DNA from: Amoebophrya sp. A120
Taxonomy: Eukaryota > Sar > Dinophyceae > Syndiniales > Amoebophryaceae
Direction: 5' to 3'
Assembly: GCA_905178155.1 (NCBI GenBank)
Contig: CAJINV010000009.1
Coordinates: 2,953,373-3,017,372 of the forward strand
Length of the DNA stretch: 64,000 bases
The notes below the pieces were generated by a model that worked only from the letters and a program-made list of their open reading frames with translations, did not search any database and was not told where the DNA came from. How positions within the stretch are numbered: position 1 is the stretch's first letter; every line of letters begins with the position of its first letter. A program made the translations under genes and the position numbers. Below are positions 21,188 through 33,949 of the stretch, piece by piece.

Positions 21188-24100
21188 CTACAATTCCGCT
21201 TCGTTCACCCATTTCATCGGCCCGGTTATTCTGCTGATCCTTCTCTGCGCCGGCCGGGGGTTGTATCCTGAGTAAAAACGTTCCCACACCAGAGTCAGGA
21301 TGTGGATTTTGCAACACAAACCTAGGAGTTTTGGGAGTCACGCATGACAAGTTGCACTCCGCAGTGTAGTGCAGCTTAGCAAGTGCAGCCGCATCACAGA
21401 TTCATCTGCTCATCCTGTTCACAGCGTCACAAATTCCAATACACGATTGGCAATGGCTCTCATGGGGATGCGCATTACAAGTCTTCCTGTCTTTGCCAAT
21501 CTGCATTACAACTCTGCTGTGGGTACGTTTTTACTCAGGATAGGTTGAGCTCGTTCATCAGCTCTAGTTTCTTCGCGTACAGGTGCCGGCAGGTCGCGTC
21601 TTTATCAAACGGAAAAATCCCCCTTCCCCAGCATATCAAAACGAGGCTTCTGATGCTGGATTTGGGTACACAAATCAGATTTGTCTTGCTGGAGAGGACT
21701 GTAGGCCCATGTCAAGACTGAGTAGAGACGTTTTGGGCTAGGCGCTGAGCATGGCAAACGTCTAGTCTGTAGGGCCGCCAGCATCACAAACCGCCTGCAG
21801 AATGCGGCGGAGACTGTGGAGCTGCGTTCTTGCAAGACAGAGACGATTTGAGGTCACAAATCAGCATCTACCTTTTCCGGCTACGATTTTCTGAGATCTA
21901 CCTTTTCGATATGGGGAGGGGAGATTTTCCCTTACAATAGTCTTTCGGGGTGACTTTTGATGCCCGGTGGGAGGCTGTGAGGGGAAGATGAAGAGGTTGT
22001 TCCGGATAGTCAGTATCAGCAGGACAATACCGGGATGCTGAACTACGTGGGGAAGCTGCTACCATGTCTACTGCGGCCGAAGATGGACGAATTTGTGTTG
22101 CTGTTGCTGAACTTCCACTGGATGTAGTTGCTTCAGCATTTTCAACTGTGTTTTCGTTCTTTTTCTGTTCTACCAACATCTCCGGACTTATCTTTGCCAG
22201 TTGCTCGATCCGTTTCCGCAGTTGATACGAAATTCGCCCGGTTTTTACCAACGTATCTAACTGCTGCAAATCTTCCATTTTGTTTTTACTCTGCTGTTCC
22301 TCGGGCCGCAGCGGTTCATCTTCCTCCACTTCCTCACAGCCTTCTTGCTCCGGAGTCGGTCCAAAAACGATTCCCTTATTTGTGAAAGACAGCAAAGACA
22401 CAGCGATCGGGATAATGAGAACCGGAACTTGTCTTGCGTACACCCGAACCGTCATCACCACCTCGTTGTCGTTAAAACCTAATGGGTGCCTATGCACTGC
22501 AAATATCCACGATCTGGGTCTCGGTCTTGGAGTACATGTACAATTGTGCTGCTGATAAATATTAAGTACTCGCGCCACAGAATAGCCGGTTGCACCCCGG
22601 CGTAACAGCATCAGAAGTTTATTTTCAGGCTTCTTTCACTCGTAAATCACATCACAAACTCCAAGTGAGTTTCACAGCATGGCAAAAAAGATAGAGTAGA
22701 GCTAGCGACTCGTATTCCTGCATCACAGATCATGTTGTGCTTGAAATTTTGCACGACAAATTCAGTGGCCCAGACATGATGCTATTTGCAATGCATAGTG
22801 CATCGCGTCGTACATCTTTTCCGGAAAATTCGCCCACGACGGGAGAATTTTACTTTGTGTTGCGGAAGGTAGTAGAGAGTGCGGATTTGTCATGCTGGTA
22901 CTAGAGGTATTAGTTGATGCGAAAAATTTTTCCACCTTTTCTCGCTTGCGGACGTAGAGTTGCGACGGGAAAATGTAGGCCTCGCACTTTTCCATCGCGT
23001 GCAAAGCCCCTTTCGGCCCGTAAAACGCTGTCGATGCGGCCTGTAATGCTGCAAGCCTTGCTCGTTTCTTGACAGGAACTTGCTCCGCTTGATCCCCTCC
23101 TCCTCCGAAAATTGTTGTTCGGTTCCAATCTCTATCAAATGCAAAAATGTCTGGGTCTGGAAACTTGTGATGCTAGAATGTGGACGATGGAAAGAGTTCC
23201 GAATGCAACCCAGCATGACAACTTTCCAGAACGCTCTCTCATAGGCAATCCGCATGAGAAATTGCGTTTTTGCATATACAAAAGAGGTTGCGACTTTTGT
23301 TGGTTATGCAATACAGATTTTCGAGGTATGGACAGCTAGCATTACAAGTTCCAACCTTCCAGACCCAGACACTTTTGCAATCCATAATCTCTCACAAAGT
23401 AGTCGCAGCTTTGCCGGACCCCCTCCTGCCACCCCAGCATTTTTCTGCGGCCATCACGCGGATTCGGGAACAGCAAGGGAATAAAGGGATCAGTTTTATT
23501 GTTGTTGGCGTTGTCTACAACTTGTTCGCGCTGTTCAACATTTGCCTCTGACTCAGCCGTTGAAAGAGAAGAGGTAGATGATGAAACCGCTCGCGCAATC
23601 AAGAAATTCGGGGAATGAAGTTGACGACCCGGTTGCTCTACTGCCGTAGTTCCCAGCTCCTCTGGGTGGATCATGGCTTCGAATGTCAATTTGATGAAAA
23701 GATTCTGGCCACTATTTTCACCTTCGCCGACCGCCATTACGATGATATTAGTTCTTTTCCAATTATTTCGTGTCGTCCTCGTCGTTATCTTGCCAGCAGG
23801 AAGATGGGCAGCGTCGTGCACGTCGACCTTCGATGTAGTTGACATAATTATCTCCTGCTTCACCATTTTCCACTTCGTTCGCAAACTTGGGTTCGCGACC
23901 GCGTCCGTTCCCCCTTTTTTAACGAAGTGCTCGTACTCCTGTTCCAGCAACCGAAGAAATCCCTTTTTGAACGGCGCGGCTTTCCGAAAACGCTTGCCAT
24001 ACTCCGTTTTCGGATTGTTCACGGATTTGAACCAGGAAACGTAGTTGTTGAGTTCATTGGGGTTGTCTTGATGGTTGCTTTTGTTCTGCTGCTGGCCTAT

Positions 24101-26857
24101 TGCATCTACTTCACTGATCTTCTTCGCAGATGCAACGACACTGCTGCTGCCGCTGCCTTGATTTTTCATTTCCCGTACTGAAAAATCCGTCCACGCCTTG
24201 TCACTACGACCGTCGAGGAAAACCACGTCAGCAAGGATCTCGGGAACAATAATTGCTTGGTCGTCCAATCCGGCACACATGGGCACGTCGACTTCCCGCA
24301 AGTATTCGCGAAAATTCTGCAAAATCGCGTCCGTGGTTTTCAGTTGGGGACCAGGGTCATCTCCAACAGGAAGATCCTCGTCTGATGAGACCACTGCGCT
24401 GCTGTTCTTTATTGTCATGCTGGAGGTCTTCAGGACGGCATTTGATATACTATCAGCTCCCGGATGAAGCCCGAACATCGTCTCATCAAATTCCCGCTCC
24501 TTTCTCCCGTAGGTCCGGTTGAAAAATCTTGGCGTGCGGCACTGGTATTCGTCCCCAAGGTTTTGCGCCCGCTCGTCCGGACAGAACTGTCTCCGCATCA
24601 TGGGCGTCGCGTCCTCGAAGAGCGCCGGCGTGGTTGACACAACGTTCACGGCGCGCATGGCCACGCGAGTTTCCGGGAAAAGCGTCAGGATCGGAAAGTC
24701 ATCGTACAGGAGAAGGTCGGGCCGCAAGCGGACGAAGTAGGTGAAGCGCAGTTTATTCTTGGAGGTGGAGAAGTTTATTTTGCTGTGATGGTCAACATCT
24801 GGCTGATGTTGATGATCTTTTTCTTCATGCACATCAAGCGCGTAATTGCTGTCCCTATACAGCTCCTGAAACTGCCTCACCCCACGGAAACACGCGTCCA
24901 AGTGCTCAAACTGTCCGGTGAAGGTGGTTAGAGTAGTCGACTCTTTCAACGCTTGCAGTGTCGGCGGTAGCACGACTGGAGATGATGCAGAAGAAGGCCT
25001 CGTTATTTGAACGCCACTTTTTGATGATGCTGGTGAAATTTTCTCCACCAAATCCCCGTAATTTCGCCAGCCCCCCCGGAGAAACCGAACCAAAGTCACC
25101 TTGAAGTCTGGAGTTTTTGCAGCGTGGTCAGCAGCTGGGTTCACCTTTTCTTGCGGTTCTTGCGCCTTCGGGGGTGCTAGAAAGTGTCGGGCCCAGTACC
25201 TAAAAGTTCTTGAATTTTGCTGCGCATCCTACTCATCGTCATACACGAGACGAGTGAGAAAGTACTACAGCACTTGCACATGCAAGGAAAATCGCTACAA
25301 CGAAATACTTACCGCATCTCCTCGTTCGATGCTGACACAACGCGGAGCGACTTCTTCATTCCCCCAGTTGTGGTCTTAGTCGACGTCGCAGCATCACGAT
25401 TTTCACTGTCGTCACTTCTCAGCCCGGTCCTCTCCCCGACTACTTCCAGGTCGGGCCATCCGCACAAGAAAACGTATATCAAAAGGAAAAATCTCCCCTC
25501 CCCATATCGAGAACGAAGTTTGTAGTGCTGTATTTGAGTACACAAATCGACTTGTATTGCTAGAAGGCCAAGAGACGCAGTGGCTCCCTCCTCTGCAGGC
25601 AATTTGTCATGCTGTTTCCCGTTTCCATTTGCCTCCTGTCATGCTGAAGACGGAAGGCTCTCCTAAGCCTCCCAGCACTACAGTCCACTTTTGTTGCCTT
25701 CTAGCATGACAACATGATTTGTGGTCTCAAATCATGCTACACAAATCTCCGCTTCAGTATGGGGAGGGTGGATTTTTCCTTTTGATAACGTAGAAATGAA
25801 ACTCGGTACTAGTCTTCGGATCCGCGCTTCTCACGTTCGGCTCCATCAGAAACCGCCTCATCCGGCCGGCGACCGACCAGATCTTTTCGTAATCCACGAC
25901 CCGCGTTCCCCAAACGTTGAAATACCGTTTTTCTGCGCTGCCGCAGATCACCAGAGCGATATTTAAGATTTTTTTTGCACCTCTTGTGGACGTTCGTCGT
26001 GGCGCAACATCAGCGTCCTCCTTGGTGGTGACATTTTCCCCAGTACCAAAGGGCCCCCAATACCGCAGCTTTTGCTCCGCCGCCCGTTTCAGACTCCTGC
26101 CCGGAAATGAAGATGATGTTCTTGACGCTGAAGATGAATACGTCGACGTCGTCCCGTGGGTAGTTGTAGAACTAGAAGAAGCGCTCGATATAATTATTTC
26201 CCGCATAGGCTTCTGCCCGAAATGGTACTCGTGCCGGTACTCTCGCGGGTTTTCTTCCTGATACAGGTCGTAGTTTTCATCTTGCTCGTCATCAGCAGGT
26301 AGGTGTGTCGAAGTAGAAGTAGATTCATCCAGGTCGTAGTTTTCATCTTGCTCGTCACCAGCAGGTAGGTGTGTCGAAGTAGATGCGTGTGCACTTCCAC
26401 CTACTCGACTAGTACCTCCCCGTCGTGAAGTAGTACTGGTCCACACCAGCTCTTTTTCAAATCTCTGGTCGTAAAAGTAGAAGAGCGGAAGCTCCTCCTT
26501 TTCCGCGATGGTGTGCCCTTCCCCGTAGATGAAAGCGGTTTGTTCCGGATCGGCTTCATCGGGACGTTCAGCTGGGTGGGTTAGTCCCTGTTGCGCGTGC
26601 GCTTGGGTTGGAGAACTCGCGTCTCCTCCTCCTGCTGCTTCGAGAACTACATCCGAAGATGTTGACTCCACAAGTTCATCTCCCGTTTTGTTTCCTCGTG
26701 CGACAAGCAGGAATTGTGGAAAACACAAGGCAGACACAAACACGCGGCGCAACAAGTGTGTACGTCGTACACACAGCAAACACGACGACAGGAAACCGAA
26801 ACCCTCAGACACCGCAAATAAACTCCGCGACGAAGCCGGACTGGTAAAGGCGGGCAT
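21188..26857 (-). CDS. Putative glycosyltransferase-like membrane protein, 1,347 codons after splicing
   Basis: Start ATG 26857; an upstream in-frame GTG at 26941 is not needed. Introners at 25477-25787, 23133-23386, 22491-22797, 21603-21939 and 21264-21542, plus one GT-AG intron (25200-25312), are removed. The remaining 4,044 nt is a whole number of codons ending at TAG 21188. A hydrophobic stretch near residues 30-55 (RRVFVSALCFPQFLLVARG) suggests a type II signal anchor. Then come acidic and Ser/Thr repeats, a segment starting LNIALVICGSAEKRYFNVWG, a region with YFVRLRPDLLLYDDFP, and C-terminally a second hydrophobic helix (VPVLIIPIAVSLLSF). R-x-RPDL-type motifs occur in several glycosyltransferase-like families, so Golgi glycosylation is an inference only. 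The RDW at the 23133-23386 junction exists only after excision. Confidence 0.6.
21264..21542. mobile_element. Introner, family C
   Basis: Perfect terminal inverted repeat TATCCTGAGTAAAAACG. Perfect duplication GGTTG. Unspliced, the frame hits TGA at the element edge; excised, it reads N-E-L-N-P-R-P and continues to TAG 21188. Confidence 0.9.
21603..21939. mobile_element. Introner, family B
   Basis: Family B ends. Perfect duplication GTCTT. The junction reads T-P-K-D-A-T-C in frame. Confidence 0.9.
22491..22797. mobile_element. Introner, diverged family A
   Basis: Starts TATGCACTGCAAATATCC, ends GCTATTTGCAATGCATA. Flanks GTGCC/GTGCA. The junction reads D-A-M-H-P-L-G in frame. Confidence 0.85.
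23133..23386. mobile_element. Introner, family A
   Basis: Family A ends. Perfect duplication ATCTC. The junction creates F-V-R-D-W-N-R in frame. Confidence 0.9.
25200..25312 (-). other. Conventional GT-AG spliceosomal intron, 113 nt
   Basis: Minus-strand donor CG|GTAAGT and acceptor TTTTAG|GTAC. The join reads N-E-E-M-R-Y-W-A-R. No terminal repeats or target duplication. It is the only ordinary intron identified in the window. Confidence 0.75.
25477..25787. mobile_element. Introner, family B
   Basis: Starts TATCAAAAGGAAAAATC, ends GATTTTTCCTTTTGATA. Perfect duplication ACGTA. The junction reads H-F-Y-V-F-L-C in frame. Confidence 0.9.
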
Positions 26858-27563
26858 TCTTTTTTCTCGTCCCTCAAATGAGAAGAGAAGGGATAGAGAA
26901 CCACTCTTGCAAGAGCAAAAATAAAAAAACGTCTCAATCACAAGAACATCGAATCATGGATCTAAAACATAGGGAACAGGCCCATCACAAAAGCGGAGTG
27001 ACACCAGTGGCGAACGACGGCTTCTTCGGTTTTGATTTTCTTATGCAATTCGCAAGAACAATACAAAGGAACACCCCTTCTAAACCCTACACCCGCCGGA
27101 GTCAGAGGTGACCAAAGTTACTACTACCAGGGAGGCGTCCGTTTACACTTCAAATCATACACATTTCATAAGTACATTCGAAATTGTTTTTGACTGTATC
27201 ACGAAGTAAAAATCGCATTTGCACCTGGTGCATTGACGTGCACGTGCTTCTTCATCGCCTTTAATATTTGCTTGAATTTATTGTTGTCTCGGATTATTTC
27301 ATTCTTCATTGGTTGACGAGCATCTTCTGACGCAAGATTCAAAATAATTCGTCCTCGCAAAAAGTTAAAGTTCTTCCTTTGTACCAAAATCTTTACCACC
27401 TAGCCATGATAGTTCTACAAGCACAGAGTCGAAGTTTCGCTTCAACTCATCATGGAAATTGATGATCTTTGTTGATTTCCATTTTCTAGCTCCAGATCTG
27501 AAGATCACTACAGAAAGTTCTGCTAGTCAGTGTCCCTTTTTTTTTCTTCGTAGAATTGTTCAT
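26858..27563. other. Intergenic region
   Basis: About 700 bp between two minus-strand genes. No convincing gene or introner seen. It holds the promoter side of the glycosyltransferase-like gene and the 3' flank of the DEFGNP-repeat gene. Confidence 0.6.
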
Positions 27564-30500
27564 TCACTTCTTTTTCTTCATCCTGGCCACCTCCTCCTTC
27601 GCTTCCCGATTGTGTCCGTCCCCATCTTCCTCCTTAGCCTCCCCGCCGCCTTCTTGCGGCGCAAAACGATGTTGACCTCCTTCCTCCTCACTGTCCTCCC
27701 CTCCTTTCTTATCCCACGAAAAAAGTGTTACAGTTTACACATTTGTTGTCAATTCAGCAACACAAATTTCTCTGCATGAGAGAAAAAACTTGCAATGCAG
27801 AGATCCTACGGGAAAACGCCTATGAAATGAAGCTCGGAAGCATTTCTGGCATAACAGAAGTTGTCTGTCTTGCTTGGCCTGCAACACAATCAATGTGTAA
27901 CTGTAACACTTTTTTCTCGTGATATTTCTCCACACTCATAAAATCCGACATGTGCCAGGGACTGTCGGGATTCCGGTTTTGGAACCGTTTTTTTCTCCGC
28001 GCGCGCTCCGAAGACATGAAATCCGACAAATTGATCGAGTATCAAATGCAAATACGTCTGGGTCTGGAATGTAGCCGGTTTTGTCATGCATATTTTGCAT
28101 GACCCGGCATGTCTGTAATGCATGACCTAGCATCATAGATTTTTCCAGGGCTTCCTGATGCCTATTCCGCATGACAAATGCCCTTTCCGCGTAGCACAAA
28201 GACAAACTAGACTCCTCTTGCTGATCATGCAATACATTTTTTTAAAGTCCACAGTTAGCATCACAAACTCCAACCTTCCAGACCCAGACATTTTTGCATT
28301 TGATATCGAGGGTGTCCGGCTGTCGCACTTGATGTCCTCCAAATCTATCTCCCGATTCCAGAAAATGACGACGTTCTTTCTACCATTGTTCCTCGGCGTT
28401 GTTATCGCCGGCTGCTGTTCTGCTAACAACGCAGCATCTGCATCATTTTGATTTGTTCCCAAGTGGCTGGTGCTCGTCGCGCAACTTGGTCCCACGACGA
28501 AGCTGCTGCTGCTGCTGCTGCCCTGTCGTGCATACGGTCGCCGTGGAACCGCTGGGTCATGGTACTGCTGCTGTTGCTGCTGCTGTTCTTCAAACTGGTC
28601 CTGAGAAAATGCTGCTTCGTGTTGCGATAATTGCGAAGACGAGTGATGAAACCCTCCAAACTGCGAAGATTGCGAATTGCGATTGTAGTAGCCCTCGTGT
28701 TCTTCTGCATAAAACCCCCCGCCATCGGAAGACAAAATCGCCATCTGATTCGGTAGTGGCAAATGGACGGAAGGTTGGTGGGAGATGAAAGAGTGTTGTG
28801 AACATAAATCGTAATCGACTTGGTGGTCGTAGTGGTTGTAATTGGTGTTGTAGGATGGGAAAAGTTCCGGCCTGAAATCGTGGTCAGACATCCGGTCGTG
28901 CATCTCTGGCGGCGGACCACCGAGGACGTTACGAGGGTAGAAATTGTTGACAAAGTTCAAGTCTTCAAAATGGTCTGGCACTTGTCCTGCACGACCTGGG
29001 CCAAAATCTCCATCGATCTCCGCGCGAGGACCTGTGAGCCTGTTGTTACTTCCGTGGTCCTCGTCTTCGCCTACTTCAGAGTAGCTGCCCCTGCCGCGGC
29101 GAGAAGGTTTTTCTTCTTGCTGCTGTAGCTGACTACCACTACCCTGTCGCTCCGCATCTCCCACGTTGACTTCGGACAAGACCAACATGTGCTCCATCAT
29201 TTCGTCTTCTACTTCGCCGGTTTTGACGATCCCAGTCTCTTCCTCGAAGGACGAGCCGTGTTGATCCCCGTCTACTTTCGATCGGTTTAAATTCATTTTC
29301 TCTTCCTGTTCCCCTTGCTCGGATAAATTCTTCTTCATCGGGTAGTTCTTCACTTTGTCATTGTTGTAGCTTTGGTGCTCGTCGCGGACCACGTTATTAC
29401 TTTTTCCTTCCTCAACTAGCACAATGCTGTTCTCCACCTGGGCCTCGGTATCAACATGATGTTGCTGCATTTTGTTTATGCCATCCGTCGTGCTTTTCTT
29501 ACCAACGTCCGCACCGCTCCGTCGCTGCTGCTCTGGTTCTTGGCTGGTACCCGCAGAGCAGGCTGCTTGTTCCTCACAGGTCGACTGCTTGTTCTTCTGA
29601 CTCGATAAAAAATTTTCGGGCGCAGCTTGTAGTTGTTCCTGGCCGGTGCGATCGTTGTGATCATCGTCCATCGGCATCATCATCGGGTCCTTGTTACGGA
29701 ATTCGTCAACCCTCGTAATCTCGTCCGCGTGTGGTTTTACTGCAGACGGACTGTGCCCGAACGTATCTTGCAGTAGCATCGGTTCGTCCAGTTGCATCGG
29801 ATTTCCGAACTCGTCCACCATGGGCTCCATTGGTACTATCGGATTGCCGAACTCGTCTACCATCGGTTCCATCATCGGATTCCCGAACTCGTCTAACATG
29901 GACTCCATTATCGGATTTCCGAACTCGTCTATCATCGACTCCATAGGTACTATCGGATTTCCGAACTCATCTAGTACCATCGGTTCGATAATCGGATTGC
30001 CGAACTCGTCTACCAAAAACTCCGTCCCGAACGCCATCCCCTGTAGTTGCTCAGGCGGTAAAAACCCCGGCCCTCCCGGTGCTGGTGGAGCTGCCGGTGG
30101 CGGCATCATCATGTTGCCCCCTGGAGGTGGTACTAGTACCATCTGCTGCTGTAAAAACGGCGGTCCGTTTGGTGGCGGTGGCAACATCCCATCATCCTGC
30201 GGAGGGACCGCGCCAAATCCTCCGTACAAATCCTGCGACCCGTACTGTTGATTCAAATAGGCTTCGTAATTCGCGTCTACCGGTGCACTCCTGCTCGGGT
30301 CGTAGAAAATCATATTGCCAGAGGGGGGTGGGGGTGGCGGAGGGAGAAAATTGAAGCTGCAAGAGCCCGCAGGTGGGGGAACCACCCCGGGATGCATCGG
30401 CATCCTGTCGTGCGGCATGGCATAGTTCGGGTCCGCGACATCCATCGGTCCGTAGTGAAGCTGGTGGTCGTTTCGAAAGTAGCCCACCTGCTGCTGGGAC

Positions 30501-31273
30501 ATCATCATCTCTCCATTTGCATCATGTTGATGGTAAAACCCCTGCATGGGAGGTGGCAGTGGGCCCCCAGTCGAGGACGTCGCGTCGTCGTACATGACAA
30601 GGTCGTAACACTGATCTTGTTGGTCACGAAAATCGTTTCGCTCTCCTCCAAAAATCTCCCCTTCCTGGTCATTTTCACCAGCATCAACGACCGACTGTTT
30701 CTTGTTCCGCTTGCTGTTTTTCATCTTGTCGCCGCCTTTCTTGTTATTGCGCTTGTTCAACACGACATTTGCATCTTGTTGACGCTGCGAGGCTTTCTTC
30801 GCAGCTTTAGAACCACCTCCACCTGTGCCGCTTGTTTGCTTATTTCTATTCCGGTTGTTGTTCATTTTCATCCCGTTCAGCAGAACCTCCTCATCATCCC
30901 CATAATCTTCCGGCGGTCCGGTCGAATCTCCGTGGACACACCGCAAGTGCGGGACTAATTTCTTAAACTTGTGTTCTACCGCCGATTGCAGCCGAATCGA
31001 CTGCAATTCCAACATCTTCTGTTCCGCGTTTTCAATCTTGCTTTTTCGAATGTCGAACTTTTTTCCGTTATTTCCACGACCTGCCCCAGGGGCGATCTCG
31101 ATCTCGGGCACTTCCAAAATGTCGAGCGCTTTCTGCTGGTTTTTCCGTCGCGTGGTGATGGAGATGAGAGAGTCGGTGAGACTCTGAAAGCGGGTGAAGA
31201 GTTGCTGGTTCTGGGTTTGTTCCACATTCACCTCGTCGTTCGCTTCCTGGAGGAGCTCACGGAGGAAATCCAT
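27564..31273 (-). CDS. Low-complexity protein with DEFGNP repeats, 1,072 codons
   Basis: Start ATG 31273 (MDFLRELLQEANDEVN). Two introners (28040-28305 and 27710-27924) are removed, and 3,219 nt remain, a whole number of codons ending at TGA 27564. The N-terminal ~130 residues are charged and probably coiled-coil. They are followed by Lys/Asn-rich tracts, Pro/Gly/Met-rich segments (PPPPPPPSGNM), then six copies of a ~12-residue unit (E)PM-V/L/I-DEFGNPI/M, acidic and Gln-rich tracts, a poly-Gln run and a poly-Ser run. The C-terminus is Lys/Glu-rich and ends RMKKKK. Composition suggests a disordered scaffold or RNA/chromatin-associated protein, but no domain is recognised. Confidence 0.75.
27710..27924. 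mobile_element. Introner, family H
   Basis: Inverted ends TATCCCACGAAAAAAGTGTTA / TAACACTTTTTTCTCGTGATA (arms about 20 bp). Perfect duplication TTTCT. The junction reads S-V-E-K-G-G-E-D in frame. Confidence 0.9.
28040..28305. mobile_element. Introner, family A
   Basis: Family A ends. Perfect duplication TCGAG. The junction reads T-P-S-I-N-L-S-D in frame. Confidence 0.9.
29801..30030 (-). repeat. Coding minisatellite, six DEFGNP units
   Basis: Imperfect tandem repeat of about 36 nt inside the coding sequence. Each unit contains the minus-strand text for DEFGNP. A decayed seventh unit (DEFRNKDP) follows toward the C-terminus. Confidence 0.85.
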
Positions 31274-31809
31274 TTTGATGTTACGTTTTGCTTTATACTT
31301 AAATTCTTCAATAAACGACGAGCGAATGTACACTCAAGAGAGTCGCTCTCCTTTTCTTGAAGCAATACCAAAAACTAAAACTTGCTTGCAGCAAGACTTT
31401 GAAACAGCAAAGAAGAGGAAGAACTTCAGGCGGTTTGTGCGACGAAGTAAGTACCCAATGCATTCTCGGATCCATTCCTCGTCTCGCAAGCGCACTTACA
31501 ATTTCACCCAGTTTGATGAAGATCACGGCCTCATCTACTTCATTATCATTTCGCTCTGTCTCTTGACGACAAAAGGTCCGAAGTAGATCTCTCAACCACG
31601 ATAGGCGACGAAGCCATAGAACTACGACAACGATGATAAGGATAACACAGCTGCAACTTGAAAATAAGAAGCAATCTAGCCAACGGCAGAGCAGCCAATA
31701 ACCCTACTTTTTATACAGTAAAATATGTGCGTCGTCGTGTGCGTGATCGTGAAGAACTTGTTATGGCATAAACCATTTCTGAGAGAAAAAGCGTGGAGCC
31801 ACCAGATAC
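31274..31809. other. Intergenic region
   Basis: About 535 bp between stop 31810 of the phosphatase gene and ATG 31273. Nothing beyond short overlapping frames. No introner. Confidence 0.6.
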
Positions 31810-33394
31810 TCATTTTTCTATCAGCGACAATTTCGTCAGACTACAATTTCGAATGTCGAATTGCCGCACAAAGACCTGTCTTTCCGGCTCCTTTACCGAT
31901 AAATCCGGAGAAACAAAATCCCTCCAGATCCGATCCCCATACCGTTCCTTCCGCAACAGGCTGTACTTGTTTGTCTTCGTCTTCCTATAGAACAAGGAAT
32001 TCGAGTTCAGATTTATTTGCATCTTGTGCGAAGAAGTTGTAGTAGTTTCGACGTCCTCCGGATTTTCATTCTCTTCCTCCTCGTCCACCACCACTGCCGT
32101 GCTCGCGAGTTCCCCGTAACTGGCCGCTTTCAACTCCTGCAACTTCGGGTCTGAACCCAACAATGCCCAGTTTTTGCAAAACGTGTTCCCAAACGCGTTC
32201 ACGTAGCCCCAGTGGGTCACGCAGAAGGTCAGGGAGATGATAGTGTTTACTTCTTCCGTGGCTGTCGTGGTCTTGTCGACGTGTTTGTTATTTTCGATTT
32301 CTCTACTTCTAGAGAAGTAATTCCTTATCCGCGCCTCGCTGTTTTTCAACCTGTCAGCGTCGATCATGTGCTTCTCGTCCCTTGCGAGCATGCGCCAATT
32401 CTTCATTGCGGTAGTGGCTATGGGCTGAAAGAAGGGGGATTCTCTATTCTCGGCTGCAGCGTCCTGCAGGGTTTCGTGTTGTCCACTTGCTGCCGGTCGT
32501 GCGATTTCAGTTTCACCAGCTGCTGCAACTCGCGCTGCCTCTTTCCGCTGCGCTTCCTCGACGTCGTCGAACAGAGTGATGGTGACTTTGTTTTCGGGTG
32601 AAGATGTTGATGCTTCAGATGACAAAATCACTTTCGGACAAACCCCGACGTTGGACGCTCTCGGATGCACTTCCCGCATGTCCGGGTCGATTGCGAATTC
32701 GAGAGAGCATAACCTCTCCTTCTCTATCGCAAGAAAAAACTACTTCACTGTGAACTTGTAATGCAGAAAATGCATCTGAGAAGTGTTTGTCTTGCTACAC
32801 ATGCAAGGCAATGGATTTTTAGCTGTCTTTTCCCTTAGGAATCTCGCATGGCAAATTTTCTCTGTGATGTAGACCAAAGTTGTGATGCAGAACTTGCAAA
32901 ATCCTTACAGCGAAACACTTTTTTCGTACGGTATTCTCCTCCAACGCTTTGATCGCTTCTCCAAACACCAGCTCCGCGGTGGCGAGCGTGCGGCGCAACG
33001 GGGAAACGATTAGGCGGAGGGCAATTTTTGTCTTTTTACTTGCGTCAGGGGAAGTAGAACCTGCGGTGGTACAACTAGATGCGTCAGCATTGTCTCCCGC
33101 GCCGACCGTTTCCAGCAATTTCGCCCGCATATACCGTCCGATTTCCTTCGCTTCTTCCCTCCCGGCGTCACTCAGCCCCGCGTCTTCAATCGTGTTCGTT
33201 CCCCCGGCGTAGTCGACGACGTTTGCCAAAGATTCCGCGTGCCGGAGAAAATAGACACCACCATCGCGGAAATCCCACTCGGAAGGAGAGGGGAAGGAAA
33301 AATTGTAGGGATAGCAGGAGGACGAGCTTAGCGGGGTTTTTTCGTTCATTTTTGTGGAAGCAGCGAAGTCGTTGTCGTCATTTGCAAGCGTCAT
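31810..33394 (-). CDS. Histidine phosphatase (phosphoglycerate mutase-like) superfamily protein, 456 codons
   Basis: Start ATG 33394. One introner (32725-32933) is removed, leaving 1,371 nt, a whole number of codons. The family transfers phosphate through a histidine. Visible residues are the RHAES motif with the catalytic His at about residue 52, SPLRRT at 133-138 with the phosphate-binding Arg, a possible acidic motif MREVHP near 170, and the second conserved His in VTHWG at about residue 325, beyond a long linker. So the catalytic core spans the introner and only the spliced product is complete. The linker (residues 190-310) is low complexity and makes this longer than typical members. The substrate cannot be read from sequence. 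Confidence 0.85.
32725..32933. mobile_element. Introner, family H
   Basis: Ends TATCGCAAGAAAAAACTAC and its inverted near-copy ending TTTTTTCGTACGGTA. Perfect duplication TTCTC. The junction reads L-E-E-K-E-R-L-C in frame. Confidence 0.9.
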
Positions 33395-33949
33395 CTTGTA
33401 ATAATTTGGGTGCTCAAAATTTTTGAAGAGTTGGCTTTGGTTTATTTGATAGCGGTACTAAAAGCTTGTTCCTTGGCACTTTCTACAATACATTAGGTGC
33501 ATTTGTCATCTTCATCTCTGTGTCGTCGTATTGATATGGGATTCCGATCTTCCTGGCAGTGCAGTCGTCGTGAAGCAGGTGTTGAAAAAAAAAACTCAAT
33601 AAACTCAAAGATTCCGTCCCCGATTGTATCTGAACCAAAACTTCTTCATTTGAAATGATTGGGACCGGACCGACAGAACACTTTTTGCGTTCGGTCTGTT
33701 CGTCCATTTTTCGACATATGGTCCCAGAGTCTTCACATCTGCATTTTTCAGCTAGACTACGGCAACTTCGATGTTGATTTCCATTGACGGCGTTTGTTGC
33801 GAAATAAACATCCACTTTCGGTCTATGATAGCATTTTTTTTCTTATTCTTTTGGTTTTGCTTTTGCGTTCGACTAGCTCTTCCAAAATAAACTGAAACTC
33901 ATATCAGGCGGACAGGAAAAATGATACAGGAAGTGGGTGATCGAGCAGA
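33395..33949. other. Intergenic region
   Basis: About 550 bp. A 110-codon minus-strand frame (33483-33815) has no recognisable content and I do not annotate it as a gene. Confidence 0.5.

Noticed and set aside
22910-23128. Alternative frame in the 22798-23132 exon (EEEGIKRSKFLSRNEQG)
   Set aside because: The junction rule at both flanking introners selects the other frame (RDWNRTT ... YDAMHPLG), which is continuous on both sides.
28133-28305. C-terminal extension of the DEFGNP protein (SNAKMSGSGRLEF and onward)
   Set aside because: This is translated introner sequence. The same text appears at the end of many frames in the window (KCLGLE, MSGSGR, IKRKNPPSPY).
33483-33815. 110-codon minus-strand frame between the phosphatase and AlkB-like genes
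   Set aside because: Composition is ordinary but there is no motif and the frame is short for this genome. Not distinguishable from chance.
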